This document shows, piece by piece, positions 8,956 to 14,749 of a stretch of 15,487 nucleotides of DNA. Below the pieces are notes generated by a model that was not told the origin of the DNA, ran no database searches, and saw only the letters and a list, made by a program, of their open reading frames with translations. Position numbers and translations under genes: made by a program. Source of the stretch: an uncultured Bacteroidales bacterium. Lineage in GTDB: Bacteria > Bacteroidota > Bacteroidia > Bacteroidales > UBA932. Position 1 is the stretch's first letter, and every line of letters begins with the position of its first letter. The stretch covers positions 1-15,487 of the forward strand of contig CAMCIE010000006.1 in the NCBI GenBank assembly GCA_945874815.1, written 5' to 3'.

Positions 8956-9936
8956 ATGAAAATGGAAAAAGGACCTATTTCACAATTCATTACACACCAT
9001 TATCGTCATTTCAACTCAGCAGCTCTCGTTGATGCTGCAAAAGCTTATGACGAGCACATGAAAAAAGGCGGCAAGATGATGCTTGCCATGGCAGGTGCTA
9101 TGTCAACCGCCGAAATCGGACTCTCACTCGCTGAGATGATCCGTCAGGACAAGATCCAGATTGTGTCATGTTCTGCAAACAACCTCGAAGAGGACATCAT
9201 GAACCTGGTGGCTCACAACCACTATTACAGGGTTCCTCATTATAGAGACCTCACCCCGGCACAGGAGAAGGAACTTCTCGACAATCACTATAACCGTGTC
9301 ACCGACACCTGTATTCCTGAGGAAGAGGCTTTCCGCCGTCTTGAGAAACACCTCGTTGACATCTGGAAAGAAATGAAGGCAACAGGTGAGAGACTTTTCC
9401 CTTGGGAGGTTATCTACAAACTCATCCGCAGCGGCGTTCTTGAGCAGTACTACGAGATTGACCCTAAGGACAGCTGGGTACTTGCAGCTTGCGAGAAGAA
9501 TATTCCTATCGTCGTTCCTGCATGGGAGGACTGCACCACTGCAAACATCTTCACCGCACACTGCATCCGCGGAGAGTTCGAGACTTCGATGATCAAGAAC
9601 GGTATCGAGACCATGATTTTCCTTACCGAGTGGTATCGTGAGAACTGCGGCGGCCAGGGAGTCGGCTTCTTCCAGATTGGTGGTGGTACTGCAGGTGATT
9701 TCCCTATCTGCGTTGTGCCTATGATGGCTCAGGACCTCGAGTGGCCTGATGTTCCTCTCTGGGCATATTTCTGCCAGATTTCAGACTGTACGACTTCTTA
9801 CGGCTCTTATTCAGGAGCAGTTCCTAACGAGAAGATTACATGGGGCAAGCTGGATGTTGACACTCCTCGCTTCATCGTAGAGTCAGATGCTACAATCGTG
9901 GCTCCGCTCATCTTCTCTTATGTTCTTGGCTGGTAA
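8956..9936 (+). CDS. Deoxyhypusine synthase-like protein (bacterial, likely polyamine-related)
   Basis: Deoxyhypusine synthases transfer the aminobutyl group of spermidine to a lysine of eIF5A using NAD. Bacteria have no eIF5A, and bacterial homologs have been linked to homospermidine or other polyamine synthesis, so the substrate here is uncertain. From the ATG at 8956 the protein is 326 residues and begins MKMEKGPISQFITHHYRHFN, as in Bacteroidota homologs. Visible family blocks are GGKMMLAMAGAMSTAEIG, SCSANNLEEDIMNLVAH (NAD region), HYNRVTDTCIPEEEAF, PIVVPAWEDCT, GVGFFQIGGGTAGDFPICVVP and NEKITWGKLDVDTP. Lys298 in WGK matches the catalytic lysine of the eukaryotic enzyme (WGKI), so chemistry through an enzyme-lysine intermediate looks retained. 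In-frame ATGs at 8815 and 8887 would add residues without homology; the first would overlap lysA's promoter. It is followed by a strong hairpin. Confidence 0.92.
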   Translation: MKMEKGPISQFITHHYRHFNSAALVDAAKAYDEHMKKGGKMMLAMAGAMSTAEIGLSLAEMIRQDKIQIVSCSANNLEEDIMNLVAHNHYYRVPHYRDLTPAQEKELLDNHYNRVTDTCIPEEEAFRRLEKHLVDIWKEMKATGERLFPWEVIYKLIRSGVLEQYYEIDPKDSWVLAACEKNIPIVVPAWEDCTTANIFTAHCIRGEFETSMIKNGIETMIFLTEWYRENCGGQGVGFFQIGGGTAGDFPICVVPMMAQDLEWPDVPLWAYFCQISDCTTSYGSYSGAVPNEKITWGKLDVDTPRFIVESDATIVAPLIFSYVLGW

Positions 9937-9952
9937 AGCTTTATAAATTTGA

Positions 9953-10004
9953 ACGGAGCCGTTTATCTACCCCGTATGCACAACGGTGTGGAAAACGGCT
10001 CCGT
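9953..10004 (+). terminator. Hairpin terminator after the deoxyhypusine-synthase-like gene
   Basis: Perfect 12-base arms (ACGGAGCCGTTT at 9953-9964 and its reverse complement at 9993-10004) enclose a 28-base loop that carries a small nested hairpin (CACA 9979-9982, TGTG 9987-9990). ATATTTTTCC follows on the plus strand. Its position 17 bases after the stop and the T-rich tail fit intrinsic termination. The long loop is unusual for a simple terminator. Confidence 0.7.
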
Positions 10005-10010
10005 ATATTT

Positions 10011-10025
10011 TTCCGTAAAACGGAA
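10011..10025. repeat. 15-bp perfect palindrome upstream of the AraC-family gene
   Basis: TTCCGT, AAA, ACGGAA is a perfect inverted repeat 35 bases before the regulator's ATG. It falls where a -33 region would lie relative to the -7-like TACCTTTA at 10036-10043. It could be an operator or a secondary part of the terminator just before it. The sequence alone does not decide. Confidence 0.4.
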
Positions 10026-10059
10026 CTTGACCCCTTACCTTTAAGATTCTTATACCAAA

Positions 10060-11241
10060 ATGTCAGGACTTGTAAATCTGGTCTTCAATATCGAGCTTTC
10101 GCTCATCGTCGGAATAGTCACTTCATTGATCCTTGGCTTGCTTCTTCTGCTGATCAAAGTGCCCCAGACCGAGTACTCGGGGAAAATTGCGCGGACGAAG
10201 AATACCATCGCCATCTGTTTCTTGATCTGTACAGTGTTGTTTTTCATAGCTTTACGGTATTCGGGGATACCGGATTATGATAAGTTCTCTTCCATGATGC
10301 TATTTGTCGTGACGAATTTCGCATCGGCAGTCCTGTCATATTCACTTATCAACCTTCTGGACGAGTCCTATATTGAAAATGACAAATTCTATCTGAACGT
10401 CGGTCTTATAGTAGTCTTGAGCATTCTTTGGATCAAATCGTTCTGGTGGGAGGAAAAATGGGCAAGGTTTACTGTAATCGCAGTCTGCATCACTCTTTTC
10501 ATTATACAATGTGTCATCCACATCGTTATGTTCAACCGGGTGTACAAGGCAAGTGTGAAACAGCTGGAGCTTTATTATGATGAGGAAGAAGACCAGAAAA
10601 TCCGCTGGATCAGGTTCTGCTACGTCATCATGATGCTCACCCAGATGTTCATCCTGGTCTATATGACACTTCCGAGCGGCTTCATGAAGGTCTATGCAAT
10701 GTTCTATTCTCTGTTCATGCTTTATTTCTCAGCAAACTTCATTTCATTCCTCGGAAGTCACAAACTTTTGCTTGACGCTTTCGCATACAAGACTCTTTCC
10801 GGACAGGACTTGCTTCAGAAAAGGGCCGATTACCGCCGGAGGATAGGCCGCAAGGTCACTCCGAACACGGAGGAGGATATGAATGAGACTGAATTCAAGA
10901 AACTTGAACGCTCGCTTGACAGGTGGATGGACCAGAAGAAATACCGTGAGTATGACAAGAGCAAGGAAGAAATTGCCCAGGAGCTTCATACCACGAAGGA
11001 GACTCTGCATATTTATTTCACCACCAAATTGGGCATGGATTTCAAGACTTGGAGGACTGAGCTGAGAATCAATGATGCGAAAAAAATGCTCCTCGATAAC
11101 AAGGAGCTGTCTATCAATATAGTAGGTGAGATGTGCGGATTCAGCGACCGTTCGAATTTTCACCGTCAGTTCGTCAAGATTGTTGGCTGTTCCCCGAAAC
11201 AGTGGCGTGAATGTGACGGCAATATGGACAAACTTTCCTGA
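10060..11241 (+). CDS. Membrane-embedded AraC-family transcriptional regulator
   Basis: This 393-residue protein joins an integral-membrane N-terminal half to a C-terminal AraC-type helix-turn-helix. About seven hydrophobic segments are visible: near 13-32, 49-65, 76-98, 112-128, 134-156, 187-205 and 208-230. A charged linker rich in Lys, Arg, Glu and Asp follows (about 240-300). The DNA-binding region (about 300-384) contains EEIAQELHTTKETLHIYFTT (first HTH) and MCGFSDRSNFHRQF with VGCSPKQWRE (second HTH), the usual AraC signature. There is no periplasmic sensor domain of hybrid two-component type, so the membrane part itself would sense the signal. Such proteins are common in Bacteroidota but mostly uncharacterised. 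The target is unknown; the nearest candidate sites are its own promoter region and the facing lipoprotein gene. The TGA stop directly abuts the stop of that convergent gene. Confidence 0.88.
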   Translation: MSGLVNLVFNIELSLIVGIVTSLILGLLLLLIKVPQTEYSGKIARTKNTIAICFLICTVLFFIALRYSGIPDYDKFSSMMLFVVTNFASAVLSYSLINLLDESYIENDKFYLNVGLIVVLSILWIKSFWWEEKWARFTVIAVCITLFIIQCVIHIVMFNRVYKASVKQLELYYDEEEDQKIRWIRFCYVIMMLTQMFILVYMTLPSGFMKVYAMFYSLFMLYFSANFISFLGSHKLLLDAFAYKTLSGQDLLQKRADYRRRIGRKVTPNTEEDMNETEFKKLERSLDRWMDQKKYREYDKSKEEIAQELHTTKETLHIYFTTKLGMDFKTWRTELRINDAKKMLLDNKELSINIVGEMCGFSDRSNFHRQFVKIVGCSPKQWRECDGNMDKLS

Positions 11242-11670
11242 TTATTCCCTTTTCAGCTGGAAATTGCAGTCGTTCAGGAAGAAGGTTGCCGTTTTGGGAT
11301 CGTAGGATTCTCCATTCCAATTTACTTTGAATTCCCTCGATTCGGGTTGATACCGTCCTTCCGGGTCGGAAACCCTGATGCAGCCGGTGACTGATTCCGT
11401 GAATCCGGTGGCGATGATGGTGAACATGCCTTCGTTGTTGGTGTACTGGCTTATCTGCTGGAATCCTTCAGTGTCGCAGTCCATTGTTATGCATATTCCC
11501 TCAAGGATGCTGTTGGTGCTGCGGTCCGTCACAATTCCGCTGACTATGAGTTTTCCGGTCTTTCCTTCCAGATTTCCCTGCCCGTTGTCAAGGAGTGCCA
11601 TGCAGGAAGTTGCCGATATCACCATGATCATCGGCAAAAGGAGCAATTTTAATATATTTTTTGAAATCAT
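11242..11670 (-). CDS. Small lipoprotein resembling the radical-SAM-associated putative lipoprotein group
   Basis: The 142-residue protein has a lipoprotein signal peptide (hydrophobic 6-20, lipobox SATSC, lipidated Cys23). A short linker rich in Gly and Asn follows. A beta-rich domain comes next: KLIVSGIVTDRSTNSILEGI, NNEGMFTI, CIRVSDPEGRYQPESREFKV, and a closing ATFFLNDCNFQLKRE. This order (VxGxVTDxxTxxxIxGI, DPEG, then a short FxLND(x)xFxL end) resembles a Bacteroidota group named radical SAM-associated putative lipoprotein, and also small carboxypeptidase-regulatory-like folds. Beyond Cys23 there are four cysteines (60, 65, 97, 135). No radical SAM gene lies within the window. It has its own promoter at 11724-11754. 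The function is unknown. The family call is moderate and the lipoprotein call is firm. Confidence 0.72.
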   Translation of the reverse strand: MISKNILKLLLLPMIMVISATSCMALLDNGQGNLEGKTGKLIVSGIVTDRSTNSILEGICITMDCDTEGFQQISQYTNNEGMFTIIATGFTESVTGCIRVSDPEGRYQPESREFKVNWNGESYDPKTATFFLNDCNFQLKRE

Positions 11671-11723
11671 TCCGGTCTAAATAATTCTACGCATTCAGAA
11701 CCGGTTAAGGTTTAGTACGGGCG

Positions 11724-11754
11724 CAAAGGTAGCAATTATTCTGCTTTTTGCAAA
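11724..11754 (-). promoter_or_regulatory. Bacteroidota promoter for the small lipoprotein gene
   Basis: On the minus strand TTTG (11754-11751) is followed after 19 bases by TACCTTTG (11731-11724), both full matches to the -33 and -7 consensus. It would start transcription about 45 bases before the ATG at 11668-11670. The TTTG lies within a 10-bp palindrome, TTTTGCAAAA (11746-11755). Confidence 0.75.
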
Positions 11755-11770
11755 ATCGCTCCACCTTTGT

Positions 11771-11804
11771 AAAATAAAGGAGCTGACACCGGAAAGTCAG
11801 CCCC
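11771..11804 (-). terminator. Rho-independent terminator of the ABC/GntR operon
   Basis: On the minus strand GGGGCTGAC (11804-11796), an 8-base loop and GTCAGCTCC (11787-11779) form a 9-bp stem with one G-U pair, followed by TTTATTTT (11778-11771). It lies 16 bases after the GntR stop. The poly-T side shows that it serves the minus strand. Confidence 0.85.
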
Positions 11805-11819
11805 TCGCAATATTTATGT

Positions 11820-12158
11820 TTAACAGAAAATCTCTTTCGGATCAAGTCCGAGGAGTTTCATTCTCTTGATAATCTGGGGCACTTCCTCTTCGAGGAACTC
11901 TTTCCTGCTCCGCTGCAGGACAATGTCCTTTGCGTCGGGACTTATGAAATAGCCGATGCCTCTTTTGTTGTATATGATGCCGTCGTTGGTGAGCTTTTCG
12001 TAGCTGCGCATCACCGTGTTGGGATTTACCCCGATTTCGGCGCCGTAGTCCCTGACCGACGGGATTCTTGAATCAGGACCGAGTTCACCGCTCATGATTT
12101 TCTCGCAGATTGAGTCGCAAATCTGGAGATAAATTGATTTGTTTGAATTGAAGTCCAT
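11820..12158 (-). CDS. GntR-family transcriptional regulator, YtrA type
   Basis: This 112-residue protein has an N-terminal winged helix (about 10-75: IYLQICDSICEKIMSGEL, RIPSVRDYGAEIGVNPNTVM, RSYEKLTNDGIIYNKRGIGYFI) and only a short helical C-terminal tail (about 76-112). It lacks the large ligand-binding domain of FadR- or HutC-type GntR proteins. That size and shape is the YtrA subfamily, which usually sits beside ABC transporter genes and represses them. The start is four bases after the stop of the second permease, with TTAGGA just upstream, so it is the last gene of the operon and the operon should be self-regulated. The likely operator is the 22-bp near-palindrome at 14585-14606. The inducing signal is unknown; relatives elsewhere respond to cell-envelope-active compounds. 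Confidence 0.92.
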   Translation of the reverse strand: MDFNSNKSIYLQICDSICEKIMSGELGPDSRIPSVRDYGAEIGVNPNTVMRSYEKLTNDGIIYNKRGIGYFISPDAKDIVLQRSRKEFLEEEVPQIIKRMKLLGLDPKEIFC

Positions 12159-12162
12159 AATC

Positions 12163-12993
12163 CTAATGTTTTAATGTCCTTAATCTGAAATATACTGCTA
12201 TCAGAAGAGCCGCCGTTATCACAAGGTCGGATACAGTATCGAAGATTTTGAGATTGTCGAACAATGATAAATTGAAGATGACTGAAGGGTCGCTTATTTC
12301 TTCCAACGAGCCTGCGATGGACACCATACCATGCAGAACGACAGGGCTGACAATCATGCTTATACCCATGGAAAGGCCTATCAGACAGAGGATTGTCTTC
12401 GCACTCTTGTTGCTTTTGAAGCATATAGCTCCGAGAAGGAATGTAAGGATGCCGTAGATATGGTCATCGATAAATGAATATGGCCTCATCATGTCGCTGA
12501 CAAAGTCCGCCACTGCAATTTCCGGTATCTCGTTCACCAGGCCGGGAACTGTACCCAAAAGGGTGAAGAATGAATCACCGCAGCCAGGATCAATGGCGCA
12601 GAGGATGGCATCAAGCCCGCATTGGATGCCAAAGAAGATAACAGGAATCACCAAGGTTGTAATCAGCAACATCGAGAGATATTTCTCGGGCGTTGAGGCC
12701 GGAATCATGAGCCATGCGCTTCCGGAACGTTTGTCTGTCAGGTGGCCGTAGCATTTAACCGGCATTGAAATCATCAGGACGATATAGCTGATTGCAAGGG
12801 TGGCAAATCTGATTGCAGGTCCGCTTCCATCCCATGCCCCGGAGGTTATGAGGCTAAAAAAGCCCATAAGAAGGTACACGATCACTCCTGCAGAAGAGAG
12901 CAGAAGGAGGCTGAGACCGAAGTTTGCAATAGCACTGCCAAGGTCGGAAACGAAATATTTTCCGAATCTTTTTATGTTGAATATATCTTTCAT
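12163..12993 (-). CDS. ABC transporter membrane protein, second paralog
   Basis: The 276-residue integral-membrane protein is the likely permease of the adjacent ABC ATPase. About six hydrophobic segments are visible, for instance SLLLLSSAGVIVYLLMGFF near the start and LVITAALLIAVYF near the C-terminus. It is a paralog of the preceding gene. Both begin RFGxYFxxDL and share CYGxLTDKxxGSxxxMxPxSxxEKYxSM after the second membrane segment. I chose the ATG at 12991-12993 because it gives the paralog-like start MKDIFNIKRFGKYFVSDLG and overlaps the upstream stop as TGATG. A longer frame from 13071 adds 26 residues lying within the other gene. No named family is certain; ABC-2-type permease is inferred from context and topology. 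It carries a larger loop between membrane segments (Cys- and Gly-containing, DPGCGDSFF) than its partner. Confidence 0.8.
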   Translation of the reverse strand: MKDIFNIKRFGKYFVSDLGSAIANFGLSLLLLSSAGVIVYLLMGFFSLITSGAWDGSGPAIRFATLAISYIVLMISMPVKCYGHLTDKRSGSAWLMIPASTPEKYLSMLLITTLVIPVIFFGIQCGLDAILCAIDPGCGDSFFTLLGTVPGLVNEIPEIAVADFVSDMMRPYSFIDDHIYGILTFLLGAICFKSNKSAKTILCLIGLSMGISMIVSPVVLHGMVSIAGSLEEISDPSVIFNLSLFDNLKIFDTVSDLVITAALLIAVYFRLRTLKH

Positions 12994-13715
12994 CAGTATT
13001 GTATTTTTTTTGTTCTGAAATATACATAGGTCAGGCAGAGTACTGCGCAGACTGTCTGGAATGCCACCCATATCACATTGACTGTGTGCATGTTGACTTT
13101 ATTGTAGAGGCTTGGAATGTCTATGGATCCGAGCATTGCTACAAGCAGGATGAACGAGACCGCGCTTACTGCAAATGTCTTGGCTCCCTTGCCTCTTTTG
13201 AAAAGCAGGGCTCCCGTAAGTCCGACAGCAGACACCATCCATGGCATGAAGAAGGATGAAAGCATGGTCATGACAGTTGCTGCATCTTCATATCTGGCCG
13301 GGAAAAGCGCCCAGAGGGCTGCATCCGTTGCGAAATACAGAGCTGCAAATGTCAGAGGAAGAATAATCATGCTATTGATGACCATGCTGGCGTATTTTTC
13401 CGTGTGTGACACCGGCAACATCATGCTTGTGCTTCCTGCACTTTTGTCTGTCAGCAGACCATAGCAGCTGATAGGAATCAGAAGGAAATAAAATATGCTT
13501 GTGACGGCCGTAACCATATCTTTAACCGAATTCTCGATTATCCAGACAGAAGGATCCCCAACTGCAAAATTCGTGGCTGCCACCATCACTAACAGAATCA
13601 GCGGTACGAGCCCGCACACAAGCGTCGTAAGGCCGACTTTTGCAAAGCAGTTTCTGAGATCAAGGATGAAATATTCCCCGAAACGGCTCAGACTGAAGGT
13701 TTCTGATGTTTTCAT
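12993..13715 (-). CDS. ABC transporter membrane protein, first paralog
   Basis: The 240-residue integral-membrane protein is the likely permease half for the upstream ABC ATPase. Hydrophobic segments lie near 28-50, 71-88, 112-136, 145-170, 178-196 and 213-233, with both termini probably cytoplasmic. The motif CYGLLTDKSAGSTSMMLPVS followed by HTEKYASM is shared with the next gene, so the pair looks like a tandem duplication that could form a heterodimer. Unusually for this lineage, a purine-rich GGGAGGG lies about 5 bases before the ATG at 13713-13715, a Shine-Dalgarno-like element. The ATPase stop is 14 bases upstream. Its TGA shares an A with the next ATG (TGATG), pointing to translational coupling and balanced dosage. 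The substrate is unknown. Confidence 0.8.
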   Translation of the reverse strand: MKTSETFSLSRFGEYFILDLRNCFAKVGLTTLVCGLVPLILLVMVAATNFAVGDPSVWIIENSVKDMVTAVTSIFYFLLIPISCYGLLTDKSAGSTSMMLPVSHTEKYASMVINSMIILPLTFAALYFATDAALWALFPARYEDAATVMTMLSSFFMPWMVSAVGLTGALLFKRGKGAKTFAVSAVSFILLVAMLGSIDIPSLYNKVNMHTVNVIWVAFQTVCAVLCLTYVYFRTKKIQY

Positions 13716-13729
13716 ACCACCCTCCCTGC

Positions 13730-14557
13730 TTATTTTGCAAACATTCCCTTTACCAGTTCTTTGTGGAGATGGACAGTATTGAAGAGGGCTTCGATATTGA
13801 CCTTGCTTTCCTCAGAGCCTGTGTTAACCAATACCTGTACGCATCCTCCAGGTGTCATTTCACTGTAAAGGGCACCCTCGATTTTCTCATTCGAATAGTC
13901 GAAGTAGAGTTTTTCTGAGATTTCCTCAACCGTCGCATTCAGGAGCACATCCTGACGGTCGAGGATGATGATAGGGTCGATGATGTTCTCAAGGTCACGT
14001 ACCTGATGGGTTGAAATGACAAGAGTCGAGTCCTCGCTGGTATATTTGGTAACAGCTTTACGGAACTGGGCCTTTGAAGGGATGTCCAGACCGTTGGTAG
14101 GCTCGTCCATGAAAATATAGCGGGTATTGCAGGAGAGCGCAAAGCTGATCCATGTTTTCTTGAGCTGGCCGCATGACATCTTGTTCATTTTCTGCTCCGG
14201 GTCATTCTCGAATATTTTCATGATTTCGAGGAATTTACCCATGTCGAATTTCTCCCAGAATTTTCCGTAATTCCTGGCATAGTCGATTGCCTTCATGTTG
14301 ACGGCTGCAACTTCATCGCTGAGGTAGTACTGGTCGGCAAGAAAAGACGGCTTTCTGTCATAAGGATTGTATCCGTCAACGTCGATGCTGCCCATCTGGG
14401 GTTTCTTCAAGCCGCAAAGGAGAGTGAGAAGGGTCGTTTTTCCTACTCCGTTTTCTCCGAGCAGACCGTAAATCTTACCTTCTTCCAGCTTCATGCTGAT
14501 GTTCTTCAGTACAGGAACTTGTCCGTAGCTGAATCCTAAGTTGCTGATTACTATCAT
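13730..14557 (-). CDS. ABC transporter ATP-binding protein
   Basis: This cytoplasmic ATPase of 275 residues powers the two permeases encoded just downstream. Walker A is GENGVGKTT (34-42), the Q-loop Gln is at about 76, the signature is MSCGQ (127-131), Walker B is YIFMDEP (147-153), the D-loop is GLD (156-158) and the switch is His184 (STHQ). The signature has Cys in place of the first Gly of LSGGQ, a departure from consensus at a position that contacts the ATP gamma-phosphate; the rest of the ATPase core is intact, so activity is likely but not certain. Residues about 200-275 form the extra C-terminal part seen in exporter-type ATPases beside YtrA regulators. It is the first gene of the operon, and the ATG at 14555-14557 is about 50 bases below a consensus promoter. 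Confidence 0.92.
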   Translation of the reverse strand: MIVISNLGFSYGQVPVLKNISMKLEEGKIYGLLGENGVGKTTLLTLLCGLKKPQMGSIDVDGYNPYDRKPSFLADQYYLSDEVAAVNMKAIDYARNYGKFWEKFDMGKFLEIMKIFENDPEQKMNKMSCGQLKKTWISFALSCNTRYIFMDEPTNGLDIPSKAQFRKAVTKYTSEDSTLVISTHQVRDLENIIDPIIILDRQDVLLNATVEEISEKLYFDYSNEKIEGALYSEMTPGGCVQVLVNTGSEESKVNIEALFNTVHLHKELVKGMFAK

Positions 14558-14584
14558 ATTTCTGAAATTTAAGTTTGTTCTTAT

Positions 14585-14606
14585 GTGTATTAGTTAAATA
14601 GTACAC
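14585..14606. promoter_or_regulatory. Candidate GntR (YtrA-type) operator
   Basis: A 22-bp near-palindrome (9 of 11 positions pair) with outer arms GTGTA and TACAC begins three bases past the -7 box, over the expected transcription start. Read on the minus strand it is AGTGTA, 12 bases, TACACA. The YtrA site of Bacillus subtilis is, as I recall, AGTGTA-N13-TACACT. Binding here is inferred. Confidence 0.65.
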
Positions 14607-14608
14607 TG

Positions 14609-14639
14609 CAAATGTAGAAACATTTTTTCAATATGCAAA
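14609..14639 (-). promoter_or_regulatory. Bacteroidota promoter for the ABC/GntR operon
   Basis: On the minus strand TTTG (14639-14636), 19 bases, then TACATTTG (14616-14609) match the -33 and -7 consensus fully. A run of nine A residues on this strand (14649-14641) lies just upstream and could act as an A-tract enhancer. The 5' untranslated region would be about 45 bases and contains the operator-like palindrome. Confidence 0.78.
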
Positions 14640-14689
14640 CTTTTTTTTTAGCTATTTTTGGGGGAAAGGGGATAGAACAGATAAAATTT

Positions 14690-14719
14690 GGGTCGGCTGG
14701 AATTCCTTCCAACCGACCC
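14690..14719 (-). terminator. Terminator hairpin after the YidE/AspT-type transporter gene
   Basis: Arms 14719-14707 and 14702-14690 form a 13-bp stem with a 4-base loop. The only imperfection is a U-G pair in the minus-strand RNA, but a C-A mismatch in plus-strand RNA, so selection appears to act on the minus transcript. The T-run that follows (AAATTTTAT) is weak. It lies 31 bases after the transporter stop. Confidence 0.72.
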
Positions 14720-14749
14720 GATGAAAAAACTTATAGATATGTGTGCAAG

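Noticed and set aside
12994..13071. Longer start of the second permease
   Set aside because: It would lie within the preceding gene and breaks the alignment with its paralog; the TGATG start at 12993 is better.
14641..14649. Run of nine T as a plus-strand terminator
   Set aside because: No plus-strand gene ends nearby and no hairpin precedes it; as A9 on the minus strand it fits an element upstream of the ABC promoter.
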